From assembly GCA_003260075.1 (NCBI GenBank), contig QLIY01000101.1, positions 130,997-194,996 on the forward strand: a DNA stretch of 64,000 nucleotides, read 5' to 3'. Positions 42,701-52,229 of this stretch are shown here, one piece after another (the first letter of the stretch is position 1; the number at the start of each line of letters is the position of its first letter). Below the pieces are notes generated by a model. It was not told the DNA's origin. It was given only the letters and a program-made list of their open reading frames with translations, and ran no database searches. Made by a program: the position numbers and the translations under genes. Source of the stretch: Phallusia mammillata (Eukaryota; Chordata; Ascidiacea; Phlebobranchia; Ascidiidae).

Positions 42701-43258
42701 TGAGTTTAATTCATTTCACTCAAAAAACATTACGACACAAATGCACTTTAACTATTGCCACCATACCGAAAATAGCTGCGCAACTTGAAATGTTAGAGAG
42801 AGCAAAAAGGTGGACCAGAGTGTAGCTATACTCTGTATGACAGAATTTTATGTGATAGGAGCTACAAGAAAGTCTGTTTGTCGCACTATTAGTAAACGTA
42901 GTTAATGTTTTCGTTTATGTTTGTTTTATGATAAATACAGTTTTTAGCAAAATTTTGAACGACTGTTTAGGACCTAAGCTTTTTGCAACACATTTTAAAG
43001 TCATAACACAGTCGAACATCTGGATGTGTTGATTGGGTTATGACTCCGAAAATAAATGAATGGCATTATATCAGCGCGTATTACGCCACTCGCGCAAGCT
43101 GGTGACATCATACATCTGAACAGTCTATGATTATTACAGGCCAAAAGTGAGTGTAACTGCTTGATGTTTTTAGTCTTAGTGTACACACTGAGGCCTTTAG
43201 TGAAATAATAACCTGTGATGCGACCGCAAGGGTTGTCTGCATTGATCTGGTGAGGCAT
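27603..43258 (-). CDS. trpc: TRPC-family cation channel, 18 coding exons, about 1022 aa
   Basis: Predicted plasma-membrane, non-selective calcium-permeable channel of the canonical TRP family. All 18 exons join in phase with GT/AG. In order: acidic/histidine-rich N-terminus; ankyrin repeats (RAVENGD, EWGRSALFIAML, LTPIQLAAHKND) up to the TRPC signature ASPAYM; a linker helix and pre-S1 elbow ending FIVAPDSK; S1-S6; pore helix region (LLQQYWTLYGYG, residues 821-832); S6 with LNMLIAMM; TRP box EWKYHR (894-899); the family motif PPPMNLIPSP; and a helix KYRQSIARITNRYLRRY like the calmodulin/IP3-receptor-binding site. It is longer than usual TRPCs (about 750-980 aa), mostly because of an insertion of about 110-125 residues between the first two ankyrin repeats. 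The most distal 5' exon is less certain. The first AATAAA on this strand downstream is near 26659. Confidence 0.92.
28151..28281 (-). CDS. trpc: TRPC exon 17, C-terminal helix
   Basis: Encodes KGIPKCCLRGSDHPKRSNAQ through NHKYRQSIARITN, ending phase 2 at a CAG|GTAAAA donor. Without splicing the next codon is a stop. Splicing to exon 18 instead restores the expected CIRB-like helix. Confidence 0.78.
28548..28680 (-). mobile_element. tRNA-derived SINE in TRPC intron 16
   Basis: Minus strand: GATCAGTTGGTAGAGCG (D-arm/A-box), GGGTTCGAATCTC (B-box), then CCTTGCCATACGGAATGCTTG. The anticodon arm does not pair, so this is not a functional tRNA gene. Confidence 0.7.
28748..29005 (-). CDS. trpc: TRPC exon 16, S6 and TRP box
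   Basis: Encodes S6 (WVGLCISMFFHLWAVVIMLN then MLIAMM), the TRP box EWKYHR, and PPPMNLIPSPRD. It is the most conserved exon of the gene and fixes the family assignment. Confidence 0.97.
29360..29572 (-). CDS. trpc: TRPC exon 15, pore turret and pore helix
   Basis: Encodes ARIERIRLERNLTSLGQKVC, a turret with cysteines at residues 798 and 810, then SLLQQYWTLYGYGWRLEPP. Other TRPCs have an LFW motif in the pore helix; here the aligned residues are QYW (824-826). A T run near 29520 makes the upstream boundary uncertain by one base. Confidence 0.88.
29640..29775 (+). mobile_element. SINE 3' part in TRPC intron 14
   Basis: B-box GGGTTCGAATCCC (29662-29674) then CGCCTTGCCATATGGGGTGA and ATGCTTGGTGACC, shared with the SINE at 28548. 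The A-box half is missing. Confidence 0.65.
30136..30257 (-). CDS. trpc: TRPC exon 14, S4-S5 linker and S5
   Basis: Encodes GPLQLSLDKMIVDTIRFLFL through QLYWAYGE. GPLQ-SL is nearly invariant in TRPCs, and QLY closes S5. Confidence 0.96.
30301..30485. repeat. Degenerate minisatellite in TRPC intron 13
   Basis: About five units of 33-37 bp built from ATCTGTCAAACTGA and ACTGTCAAAATGGAT. Units have diverged by substitutions. Confidence 0.8.
30661..30787 (-). CDS. trpc: TRPC exon 13, S4
   Basis: Encodes CNRDQWFINETVLISLSEAC, then S4 (LAFVTILIHIRALELLYIDR). The acceptor at ATATAG (30788) is the only nearby one that keeps the frame. Confidence 0.92.
31085..31160 (-). mobile_element. Worn tRNA-like SINE head next to TRPC exon 12
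   Basis: Minus strand GTGCCACGATAGTAAACAGA through CCAGAGGTTATTGGTTTAAA with a decayed B-box. It abuts the exon 12 donor. Confidence 0.4.
31161..31328 (-). CDS. trpc: TRPC exon 12, S3
   Basis: Encodes LKKFREVPFAQNFTNQWRLN, then S3 (TTCLFALVIILKIVDVV). Phase 0 on both sides, bounded by TTCAG and GTAAGT. Confidence 0.92.
32198..32387 (-). CDS. trpc: TRPC exon 11, S1 and S2
   Basis: Encodes VGSLLRNPMVNLGCHMASE, S1 (IMFVMLIDLRLIIM) and S2 (EWLLFVWIIARFVDE). The acceptor at 32388 was chosen because it restores the conserved K-V-G junction. Confidence 0.93.
32575..32648. repeat. Short tandem array in TRPC intron 10
   Basis: Three copies of AAAACTGTAGGATTTAC, the last two separated by a short spacer. 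Confidence 0.85.
32757..32974 (-). CDS. trpc: TRPC exon 10, pre-S1 elbow
   Basis: Encodes NYLAPMQRGFEVRMKRFVAH, then DNCQLALS, and a hydrophobic segment FARAFLSIIFPFLCLAFIVA followed by PDSK. The FVAH-x-NCQ and P-CSK-like ends are TRPC signatures. Phase 2 splits the lysine codon with exon 11. Confidence 0.94.
33424..33586. repeat. Direct duplication joined by G11 in TRPC intron 9 (junction 11)
   Basis: Copies 33424-33495 and 33514-33586, G run 33496-33506 followed by CCACATGC not present between the same points of copy one. Confidence 0.9.
34446..34541 (-). CDS. trpc: TRPC exon 9, linker helix
   Basis: Encodes VEDFACDLLSEVRSPSDLAD and LLRFDPPGQPRK. It is the counterpart of the family CKDFAVELLDQCR-type helix. 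Phase 0 on both sides. Confidence 0.92.
34671..34758. mobile_element. Fold-back MITE in TRPC intron 8
   Basis: Arms GATGAAAATAACGGTCCAAA and the inverse TTTGGGCCATTATTTTCATC. Interior AGACGTAAAAAGCGAC. Same family as 43532-43647. Confidence 0.75.
35723..35829 (-). CDS. trpc: TRPC exon 8, linker helix
   Basis: Encodes CRDFLENIFGLYRKLKKKAN through YVPLAEQ, corresponding to the TRPC linker helix before the CKDFA-like motif. Bounded by TACAG and GTAAAT. Confidence 0.9.
36296..36489 (-). CDS. trpc: TRPC exon 7, end of ankyrin region
   Basis: Encodes ISSQNTLKRLFSRRSDRN, an asparagine-rich turn, then KILYYRARASPAYMIMMFTE. ASPAY is the conserved TRPC segment after the ankyrin repeats. Ends phase 1. 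Confidence 0.92.
37150..37171. repeat. A10-G12 homopolymer without flanking duplication
   Basis: Ten A (37150-37159) directly followed by twelve G (37160-37171) in TRPC intron 6. I find no copy of the flanks on the other side, unlike the other G runs. Confidence 0.85.
37308..37500. mobile_element. Fold-back repeat in TRPC intron 6
   Basis: Long inverted arms of about 50 bp (ATTGCCAGC, AATAAAACGTATTC, TTATTGAACAGACGTTT). Homology with 54033-54170 continues past the arm through CTACTATTTAAGTCCGTGTC, so the element is larger than the hairpin. Confidence 0.65.
37575..37735. mobile_element. Fold-back MITE in TRPC intron 6
   Basis: Arms of about 40 bp: AGCTGCAGACAGTGCACACT with TTTCGACCTATAAGGTCT, and their inverse around AGACCTTATAGGTCGAAACA. 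Central 80 bp is unique. Confidence 0.75.
37855..37930 (-). CDS. trpc: TRPC exon 6, ankyrin repeat
   Basis: A 76-bp exon encoding LTPIQLAAHKNDYVMLKIL and HSHGF. LAAHKN is a hallmark of TRPC ankyrin repeats. Phase 2 at each end fits both neighbours. Confidence 0.93.
39745..39871 (-). CDS. trpc: TRPC exon 5, ankyrin repeats
   Basis: Encodes VEIDECLYHAIDFGFYDIVE and ends GEDSFYPA, phase 1. Matches the TRPC segment in which an ankyrin helix pair precedes the P-x-x-LAAHKN repeat. Confidence 0.92.
40327..40846 (-). CDS. trpc: TRPC exon 4, ankyrin repeat 1, charged insertion, ankyrin repeat 2
   Basis: Starts AVENGDIEEAREILEDYN and ends CRDEWGRSALFIAMLNRDRD through LLSYK, both clear TRPC ankyrin segments. 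Between them, roughly residues 149-272, is a Lys/Asp/Glu/Ser/Thr-rich stretch without recognizable fold, containing KKPAKPALKKPKE and KGRKGGKSPGP. The reading frame is open throughout, so the insertion is coding sequence and not a retained intron carrying stops. Confidence 0.92.
41083..41210. repeat. Dispersed GACCAGATAT repeats in TRPC intron 3
   Basis: GTAGGACCAGATAT-like units recur four times with G-rich spacers, before the junction-12 duplication. Confidence 0.6.
41174..41349. repeat. Direct duplication joined by G13 in TRPC intron 3 (junction 12)
   Basis: Copies 41174-41255 and 41270-41349, G run 41256-41268. The first copy has an extra AT in ATATATGG and a G/A change. Confidence 0.92.
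41463..41642 (-). CDS. trpc: TRPC exon 3, region before ankyrin repeats
   Basis: Encodes HASTLDRRQNGKAQ through FTHKEAADEELNFL. The end corresponds to the conserved TRPC stretch just before the first ankyrin repeat (E-E-x-x-FL-x-AVE). Phase 2 splits an arginine codon with exon 4. Confidence 0.88.
42282..42444 (-). CDS. trpc: TRPC exon 2, N-terminal region
   Basis: Strong acceptor (a T-rich tract then CACAG). Encodes EDSPPTVVMSTRHHAHFSS through MHQPHPSPKP, a histidine- and proline-rich, probably unstructured N-terminus. The end phase 2 matches exon 3. Confidence 0.75.
42523..42553. promoter_or_regulatory. Pair of perfect CRE palindromes in TRPC intron 1
   Basis: TGACGTCA at 42523-42530 and 42546-42553, start-to-start 23 bp, about 80 bp upstream of exon 2. 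Same spacing as the pair in the actin gene. A promoter for transcripts starting in exon 2 is possible. Confidence 0.35.
43213..43258 (-). CDS. trpc: TRPC coding exon 1 (start codon)
   Basis: ATG at 43258-43256 followed by PHQINADNPCGRIT, ending in phase 1 before a GTTATT donor. It joins exon 2 in frame, giving an alanine codon. The donor is weak. ATG codons inside exon 2 are the alternative start, so this exon is moderately supported. Confidence 0.5.
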
Positions 43259-43531
43259 TTTCTCACGATTTTGTGGTTTTCGTCGTTTGTCGTCACAACG
43301 TGCTGTTAGCAAGTTTACTGAGGCGTTACAGTAACTTGACACGCTAACTGCAGGTCTCGTGTTGTAGTTTAAACCTCTATTGGAATTTTCTCGCAGTGGC
43401 CTATTCACAATGCGCTATCATTTATGAAGGGGCATGTTTGCCATATACTTATATATGCACGGTGCATATATTTGCTAAGCGCAAAACTGATGTTACTTTG
43501 GAACACTATATAAGTATCTGTCCATAAGTTT

Positions 43532-43647
43532 GATGATGAAAACTACGACCCAAATAGACGTAAAAAGCGACATCAAAATACACTTAAAAAGCGACATGTT
43601 AAAGCATGTCGCTTTTTATATCTATTTGGGCCGTTATTTTCATCATT
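43532..43647. mobile_element. Fold-back MITE upstream of TRPC
   Basis: Arms GATGATGAAAACTACGACCC and inverse GGGCCGTTATTTTCATCATT. The inner part holds AAAAAGCGACATG and CATGTCGCTTTTT as a second palindrome. Confidence 0.75.
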
Positions 43648-43649
43648 AA

Positions 43650-46600
43650 TACTTCAAGTAGTAAAAAACTAAATTATTATAATTAGTTTTAAATTTTCGT
43701 TTGATTGTTGAGTGTAACACGCCAAACTACAGCCCGTTATGTGACGGCTAATCTTTAGAGTCGGTAAAAACAAATTTGTAAATAACATACACCTGCAATC
43801 AGTTCATAGTCTTCCGTGGTAAACAGCATAACTCTTAATATATCGCACAAAAATCCAACTGGTAATTTTTTTTTCGACCACTGTTGCATATCTAACAGTT
43901 ACATAGGCGTGTGATTTGATAACTGGACAATTGTCTTCTAATTTTCTTCCTTTTATGGGACTGCTTTGAATATGAACTTTTGCAAAACGAGGGTAGCATG
44001 ATAACATTTTGAAATCATTGTCGTTTTCAGCATGAGCCATGCATTGTTACATGTTGGACTGCATATTTTGCATTTACTGGTTAGGAGAAACGGTAAGGGC
44101 AAGGGGTGGTATCAATTGTTGCGCGTCCCCTTGGTGAAACAATAGCCACGGGGCTTGGGCTACACTCAGTAATTTACTTGTTTTGTCTTATCTATCTCTT
44201 CTATCATTTATTGCATGAGAACCGTTTACTGTCCTCGGGCCGTTGCCGGTCACTGGGGTTTACAGCGGGTCGTACAGAAACTTTGCATTCTGCAGCTGAA
44301 CATAAGAAACACAATGCAAGCGATTATAACTCACTCTACATGTTGTGGTTTTGTACGTGATTTCAGTAAAACACTCTATACCTCTCACCAATCAGCGTCA
44401 GGGTGGCCCTATTGCAATAAATTTGCATAGACCTAACATTAGTTATGATATTGAAAGTTCACTAAAAACTGCAATGTTTAAACCGACTCGCAGCGCAAAT
44501 AAATTTTGCCGATCTCCTAATCAAAGTGCCCTGTTGGATTATAAAATTTTCGCTGTTTGTGATGGGTCGCCAGTTTGTGGGGACAAAATCTTTGGATTGA
44601 AGACCAAAGTTTTTAACCTACGATCAACAGATTTAATGTGATATCACAAAACAATAGAAAATTGAATGGAAGAGGTATTGAAGAGTTTCTCAATTACACC
44701 TGGAATGTTTATGCGTCAGTATTTGTGTTTTGAGGTGCGTAGGTGTTTGTTCACGCATCAGTTTAATTCTGACTCCCGTATTACTGAGAATTCTTTGCAC
44801 AATAAATTACGTTTCTGCCTTGCATACCATGTTAAGACATTTTGTACAAGCTGGGTGAAGCTGAAATCAACAAAGTTATAGTTCGCTGCTTCTAAAGTAG
44901 AGGATTGCTGAGCCAACACGCTTGAAAAAATAACAAATGTAAATGTGTTGTAGAAGATTAAAGCATTTCCGCACCAATTGCGTTAAAAGTATTGCCTGCT
45001 GTACGTTATATAAAGTGTTGTATTGTTGTTGCGTGTTGCGTGAAAAATATCTGCGAAGGCCGCACCCTTGTGTGAATTAGTTACACAAGTTAACTAAGAT
45101 AAACATACAATCATAATTGGGACCAGCCCTGAAGGGTTTTTGCAGACCGGCGATCAATGCATACTCACATATAAATCAGAGTACGCCAGGCAATTGAAGA
45201 CTTCAAACCAAATCATACCAGCAATGAACTTAATTTATAGTTTTTACTTCTTTGTTCGCATATATATGACATTATACACACAAGGCGAAATCTTACAAAT
45301 TCAGGCTTTGCAAGTTACAACTCGATGTAAACATGAGTTAAACGCGCCAATTTACTTATGTTACCATTACAAGTTTCTATTCCGCAAAATGCACATATTA
45401 AACTCGGCTGTTGACCTTAGAATGTGTTAGTTTTATGCAAAAATAGTTTTATGACATTGTTGATAATATTGTTATGAGGTTGTCTTAGCAACAAATTTGT
45501 ACTAACCGAAATCCCAAGCATAAAGTGATTGGATTCGGAATCTGTGGTCAAAAAATACAGTTGACCTTTTTGCAAAAATCAATACCGAGGTTCCTGTATA
45601 CTTTTAAAGTTTTACACTTTTGTGTCAACAACCAATTCCTTTGAGCGTTTATGGGTAAAAAGTAGCAACAACCTAATGGACATCCCCAACTTGTAAAAGC
45701 TGTTTTGTTTTGTGCTTCGGGCCGTCGGCGCCATGGTTTTAAGACTCATTGCGTCTGTATGTTACCAACAGGGCCTAAAGTTATGTGGATTTGCGCCTGT
45801 AGAGTGTGGATCTTCACGGCTGAATGCTAAGGGCTTTGAAAGCATTTTTGTTGTTTCTAAAACTTTCTGTGGAAACTTCGAGAAAAACAAAATTTGGTGT
45901 CTACCTACAGTCTAACGCTTTGAGGAAATGACTGCGTCTTGCTGAGCATATATAAAAACATTGTTAAGGATTTGGGTTACATTTTTGTGGGTTATGGTCA
46001 TCTATAAGGTAGAATGCGGACAATGTGGCTGCAAACTTACTTAGGATTTGCGGCTTTGTAAAAAAAATTGAAATAAATTAACTCACCTTGTTTTCTCCAT
46101 GTTTACGTTTTAAATTGCCAGAAATTTACAAAATAACTGTGGATATAAATTTCAGAATGTAAGAAAACGCAAAATCTCCGACCATACTCTCAGCAGAACA
46201 CGTACACAAAATGCTTTCATTGTTTGACCTTCTAAAAACTTCTTATCTGCCCATTGACCTTTACCTGCCTAAGATAGCCTTGAATTAAGGTGTCTGTGCT
46301 TATAAGGCTGCTTTATGCTTGTGCTGTCAACAAGTAATTTAGTATAGTGTTTGTTTGTTAGTTTTTTCAGAACAAAATTTTCGAAACCGTTTACAGTTTA
46401 CACCAACGAAAAAACAAAAACTAATTAAAATGCATTCCCTAACTTTAACATTGTTTTTGCTACTAGTTAATGCCGAATGCATACGGCTTTGCACCACCGC
46501 TAAGTGATGCGTTATTAGGAAGTCAAAGGCACCAGTCACATCGGAAATATGATATCATTATCCTATGACGTAATTGCACTTCCTAAATATAAATATATAT

Positions 46601-48690
46601 ACTCTAATGTGTTTCTACGCGTAATTTTTAACGAACAATACTGTACTAGTCACAAAGAATGGCGAAACTGCTGCAAAAACTACGGTTGTGGTACGAATTG
46701 ACAACAGAAAGATTGATAAACTCTAGAAAAATCCACCAGTTAAGCGACGGCGTGATTTAACCAGCTTTTTAGCCGTGTAACCTTGTGGGTTATCGAACCA
46801 CTGCAACATGATCCAACAAATAACAGCATTTGTGGATGTAGCAAGCCGCCAAAGGCGATTAACAGCGGATATGGAGGCCTCCTATACGACCACGTCTTCC
46901 GATACGCATTGCAACTAGTCTATACATAAACGCTTAGCAATGTTTTTCTCAAGAGGAAGTCATATGACATGGGTCTGCAATTGAAACTCGTAGATCAGAC
47001 CTGCTAAGTAATTATGCATAACTGAACTAGTTTTGTTATTGAAATCCTCCTAATTATGAGATTTTCTTTACGGTTTTATTATCGTTAACCTTGAGAACAA
47101 CCAGATGCTATTTTTGTTAAAAAACTGAAATATCTACTATTACATCACAAAACTCAAAAAATGTATTTATACTTCTAAAAATATCAATTATCCCTTTGGG
47201 TGCAATTACCCACAGGTTGAGAACCACTTTGTTCAGTGATAAATGTAATATAATTGTTTCGACATGTCCTGTCACCTTATTTTTCGAAAATGTCACCACA
47301 CAACTGTATACCATTTTACCACAAAAACAGTTCAACAATACTAGATAACATCATCTAACAAGGGACTATACACGCAATTATAGCCAAAAGCAAACTCTTT
47401 ACTTTTGTACCTCAATTTTGCGTTGTATAAAAAAATACATATGCGTTTAGTGCCATTTTACGCTACTTCCATTCTAGTCTTTCAATTTTAAACGGCGACC
47501 TTAAACAACGATTTCATAGGGGTGTATGTAACACACCGTTAGCTGTTGTACCAATTTACAACGAATCTTTAGACATGTTTCACTTGAACTGCTGACTACA
47601 CGTCGCACCCCGGTACCACTTCTCTTGACATGACAACCCACAGGAAAATTACCACTGTCATTTGTCATCAACACCCTAAGTCGGTTTCGGGTCTTTTGGC
47701 TTTGACATCACGAGTTTTTATAGCTGCACTGGTTAGGGGAAAGTTCTGAGCCGTGTTCGTCACGTTGATAAAACAAAAAAGCCTTGCATTGTACAGCATA
47801 TGTGTAGCACCAATCGGATCAACATAAACAAATGGTGATAGCCCATGACACAACGATTAACGCCGCTGGCTGTTCGATTTTCGCGATCTTTTTGACTAAA
47901 ACGGCAACACTCTCTGAACTAGGTTATGTAACTCACTTCAGTGTACTCTGTACTAATCAAAAACCGTTCAAGATAAAACCTCTGGAGATAGTTGCATTAA
48001 TCCCTGAGGGACAATGCATTTCATGTTGAGAAAATGCGTTAAGGGAGCCTCAACACCTGAACCCTGACCCCGAAGCTTCCACAGGTTAAAGTTCACACCT
48101 GACTCGCGGCACTGATCAAAACAATACCAGCACAGCAGATTGATTTGGATCTATTTTAAACTCAGGGCTTTGCTTGTTTACTGCGTGGTTCGAACTGGTC
48201 GGTTAAGCATACAAGAAAATGCATTGCGCTTTCCTAAAGCTGATTAGTTTGGCTCCAATCTCGATCAAAATAAGCAAATAAAACAACCAACAAATTTCGC
48301 TTTTAATGCAGTTCAAGCTAAAATGCACATACGGCTTCCAAACTCGCCATTTTTCTTAATTAAAACCGTCTTGAGGCCTTACTAGGACAATGGCATTTCA
48401 TAAATAGCTTAAAGTGAGCAAATACATTCACATTTTCCAAGTATGACCAAAAAACGTGTTAAGAAATCGTTGCATCCGGACAATCAAGTAACTTTGAAAT
48501 GGCACAAGCCTGTGCGAAATGGCCAGGACATGACACTAGTCACAAGAAAAGTGACATGCCAACCAGCTGTCTGTATAATAACGCTATGGAAGTTATTTAC
48601 GTTATAGGATATTCGTCATAGCGTGTACAAAACCGACGTGGGTCGGTAATAGATTTTTTAAATGTGTTTTTTTTTCGGTCAAACGTACCT
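43650..48690. other. No recognizable gene upstream of TRPC
   Basis: Could hold TRPC regulatory DNA or non-coding 5' exons. A minus-strand frame at 44040-43804 has coding-like composition (MAHAENDNDFKMLSCYPRF) but no splice connection to TRPC that I can support. Confidence 0.5.
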
Positions 48691-48696
48691 AAAAGT

Positions 48697-48712
48697 GGTT
48701 CCCAAACTGTAA
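48697..48712 (+). mobile_element. Solo hAT-type terminus
   Basis: AGTGGTTCCCAAACTG without a partner end. Similar solitary ends lie at 59791 (CAGTGGTTCCCAAACTG), 38470-38484 (AGTTGTGCACCCCCTG type) and 47213-47230 (worn). Confidence 0.4.
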
Positions 48713-48731
48713 ATGCTTACGGCATAGGCCT

Positions 48732-48904
48732 GCAGATAAACTAAATTATTTCTGTAGTAGGCTACATTGTGCAGGCCGTGAACAAAAAAATTTCTAAACG
48801 GATGTATTAATTCTAGGGGGGGGGGACAGATAAACTAAATTATTTCTGTAGTACACTGTGCAGGCCGTGAACAAAAAAATTTCTAAACGGATGTATTAAT
48901 TCTA
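48732..48904. repeat. Direct duplication joined by G10 (junction 13)
   Basis: Copies 48732-48815 and 48826-48904, G run 48816-48825. The second copy lacks a few bases at GTAGGCTAC. Confidence 0.92.
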
Positions 48905-49527
48905 CACAAACAAAAAGGGGTCAGTTACGTTAATTAGCCATTTGTTACACCAGCTAAACCATTTAGTTCCAACGCTTTATCACACCTACGTTCATGTACA
49001 CCGTTACTTCTATTTTTGACGCGGAATTAAACAAACATGATTGATTGAGGCTATTTTGTATCAACAATCTAATAGTTTTTGGCAAACAAATTAGGTGAGA
49101 ATGCAGTGCTTATCTTACAGTATGCACGTACACATTTGTCGCCTGGCCAAAAAGACAAGATGACTTTGCAAAAAAACGAAATTTTGCGGTACGTTTGGAA
49201 ATTGATAGCGACGCACAGTTTGATGAATTACTACTGTATGCAGTTGGAGGAAAAGCTAGTAGCTTTTATTGAATTCAATCAATCGATGTGCAATAGTTTA
49301 CGAAAGTAGCAAAAAAGTCCGACAAGATTTCATACATTGTTTTTCAGTTACCCCAATTTATTCGTATCGTTATCTTTGGGAAATAGGGCCTACTGGTCAT
49401 TAACAAACACCTAAAGTTAAAACGGTTAAAAACAATGTTTGAAACACAATAAACTTGGTTTAATAAACAAGCGCAAAATCCTAATGACCGGCTAAACACT
49501 TACATCGCTGATTTGTGACCTCTAATT

Positions 49528-49750
49528 CAGTGGTCGGCAACCGCCGGTACCGGTCCGCGAGGAGTTCGTTACCGGGCCGTATAGGTTTTCAGGTTAAATC
49601 CTATTAAACATTTTGCCCATGTATCCCGGGAATGACAAACTAATTTAGGCGTTTTTATTGCTAAATATATGTAGTTTTTTGAAGACCGGTCCGCGATAAA
49701 ATTCTAGTTTCAAAAACGGTCCACAGTGCAAAAAAGGTTGCCGACCCCTG
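49528..49750 (+). mobile_element. hAT MITE with perfect 8-bp target duplication (CTCTAATT)
   Basis: 223 bp, termini CAGTGGTCGGCAACC and GGTTGCCGACCCCTG, with internal GGTCCGCGA inverted repeats. Duplications at 49520-49527 and 49751-49758. Confidence 0.93.
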
Positions 49751-50230
49751 CTCTAATTAACATCACATTTCTCCTAAACAAAAGGCACAAAGTACCAAGA
49801 ACTTTCGTGCTGTTCTGAGCACCTTTATCTCAGTCTATCAGTTAGCTAAACTGAGCCATACATATTTTTTAAAACATGCTTTAAAACAAAACCGTTATTC
49901 TGCTGCAAATTTTACCCATTGCCCACCAACTGGCTGGGTCTGAATCAAGTACAGTCGCATTTTCTTGGCTTTGCAGTCGCCCGAAAGATTATCTTCTTGC
50001 CCCGAGACGAAGCATTCAAGCGTGGCACGCTTATCAACAAACTGTGGTCGTCACGTCTTTGCAAGACCTCCGACGGCAAAACGCATTTTTTCCCTTTTTT
50101 GGGTCATTTTCTGCTTTACTAAACAAAGCATTGCTGAAGGCATGGAGTTGACTCAGTAAAGTAATCTGTTACACGGAAAGCGGGTGTAAAATCTGCGTTG
50201 TGTTTTTCTTTAAGATATATGGAGCAGAGA

Positions 50231-50358
50231 TTTTTCTCTTGAGTTAACACACAATAAGTACTGTTTTTGTTTGCGGTACATTTTGCAGGGGGGGGGGGGG
50301 TTTTTCTATTAAGTTAACACACAATAAGTACTGTTTTTGTTTGCGGTACATTTTGCAG
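50231..50358. repeat. Direct duplication joined by G13 (junction 14)
   Basis: Copies 50231-50287 and 50301-50358, G run 50288-50300. Two substitutions near the start. Confidence 0.92.
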
Positions 50359-50999
50359 GTGAAATGCCAAAACTATTCGCAGATATCAATTTGCATCTTT
50401 ATTGTTATGGAATGGACTGCTGTTTGTTGACAACTAAAATCACAAAATCATTAAGCCCTAAAACCAGATGAAATCGTCTTTTAGGAAAAAAGATTTGTCG
50501 CGACACAGTGGTTGAAAAATACTAATATATATGACACATGTGACTAAATGGATAACGTACGAAACACAAGATGACAAAAATTGTAAAAAAAACGAGGCAA
50601 ATAAAGTTTTTTGATCAACAAACACAGTCTCTCTAAGTAACCGTGCATAAAAATATTTTGCCTAGCTTTCATATGAAAAAACGTCGCTCTCCGACGTATT
50701 TTTAGCTTCTATGTTTGACTAATTTATTTTAAACAATATTATCTCGTAAACCGTCCTCGCAAAGTTAATTCACTGACCTTCCTCAAAACTATTGAAAGAC
50801 CTTCCTAGCTTCTGAAACTTATATAACCTAACTAACGTTTCTCAAAACAAAGATTGGTGATGTAAGCACCGACGTAGCTTTATTTTTTGTATTGCGCTTT
50901 AGTGACACCACGTGGACGCACATTTTTTTTAAACTTTGTCACTGGGATGTGCAGACTAAAGGTTTTCAAAGTTGCCTATCCAGGCGCTCGGTAAAGGGC

Positions 51000-51106
51000 A
51001 GGAACTTGGCCGAATGGTCCGGCGTGCCTGACCCATATACAGACATAAAAAACCTGATCGGGATTCGTCCCCGGGAGAGTCCTGGGTTCGAACCCCGTGA
51101 AAAAAA
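51000..51106 (+). mobile_element. tRNA-derived SINE with 17-bp target duplication
   Basis: A-box-like TGGCCGAATGG (51007-51017) and B-box GGGTTCGAACCCC (51084-51096), ending in eight A. Flanked by AGGCGCTCGGTAAAGGG and AGGCGCTCGGTAAAAGG (50982-50998, 51107-51123), as expected for LINE-mediated insertion. Confidence 0.85.
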
Positions 51107-51371
51107 AGGCGCTCGGTAAAAGGCTCAAGACATTGAAACAATATTTTAACTAACGTGAAAGCTGTTGAATACATAAACTTGGGAATCATAATTGTGATAT
51201 AATTGGATAAAAGCAAAGCAATTCTGAATTCGTATTCAAGTATCTTTTCATGTCATCCAAACCAGTAGAATGCTTGTTTTGCTTTTCTCGATGTAATAGT
51301 TCTTAAAACCCGTCGTAAATAACTTATACCAATTTCTCTACTGTTTGATTACTATAAATATCAGCTTAGAC

Positions 51372-51641
51372 CAGTGGTTTCTCAAACTGTGGTACGTCAG
51401 GGCTTTTCTGGTGGCACGCTACTAGCTTTCTGCTACAGTTAATTCAATCCACATCAAGAATTGCTGCTCAACTGACCCAACTGATCAGCCCAGTTTTTGC
51501 AGAACCAATGTCTAGGACGTTTTTTAGGAATTGCTAACATGTTGGTTTCATAGAGTAGCTAGTGTAGTCAAGAAGAACTCTTGGTCTACGATAAAAAAGT
51601 CGCCATGTGGTACGCAATCAGTATGAGTTTGAGAACCACTG
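51372..51641 (+). mobile_element. hAT MITE with perfect 8-bp target duplication (GCTTAGAC)
   Basis: 270 bp, termini CAGTGGTTTCTCAAACTG and AGTTTGAGAACCACTG. Duplications at 51364-51371 and 51642-51649. Related to the worn copy at 57457. Confidence 0.93.
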
Positions 51642-51784
51642 GCTTAGACAAACCGCTATTTCGCACAAAAATGTTTGCACACGAAGCTATTGTAATTTTG
51701 GCATAACCAGTAAATCGGCACGTTCCAATGGTGTCGACCCTGACCTAAAGCATTTTTCTTTAAGTGTCTTGTTTGGAAAAGGGC

Positions 51785-51850
51785 AGTAGACCGAGTCGGG
51801 CTTAGAACCTGTAACCTTTCGAGTACAAGGCACTTGTGCCAACCACCATT
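51785..51850 (-). mobile_element. tRNA-like SINE head
   Basis: Minus strand GGTGGTTGGCACAAGTGCCT, TTGTACTCGAAAGG, ACAGGTTCTAAGCCC, resembling the promoter half of a tRNA-derived SINE with a worn B-box. Partly repeated after the G run at 52011. Confidence 0.5.
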
Positions 51851-52229
51851 TTTGCAAAGCTTTGTTTTCATTGGAATTCGAAAGTACGTTCCATTGCTTT
51901 AAGTTTTAATGCTCAACACACTATCATAACCCCGGACTACAGGCCTTAGAATTGTAGTTTAGTACAAGTAAGTTATATCTTTTCTAGTGTTTCTTCGTAG
52001 AAGTATAAAAGGGGGGGGGGGGGAACCCGCAACCTTTCGAGTACAAGGCACTTGTGCCAACCACCATTTTTGCAAAGTTTTGTTTTCATTGGAATTCGAA
52101 AGTACGTTCCATTGCTTTAAGTTTTAATGCACAACACACTATCACAAACCCAGACTTCAGGCCACAGAAATGTAGTTTAGCACAAGTAAGTTATATCTTT
52201 TCTAGTGTTTCTTCGTAGAAGTATAAAAG
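51805..52229. repeat. Direct duplication joined by G13 (junction 15)
   Basis: Copies of about 206 bp, 51805-52010 and 52023-52229, G run 52011-52023. Scattered substitutions. Confidence 0.93.
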
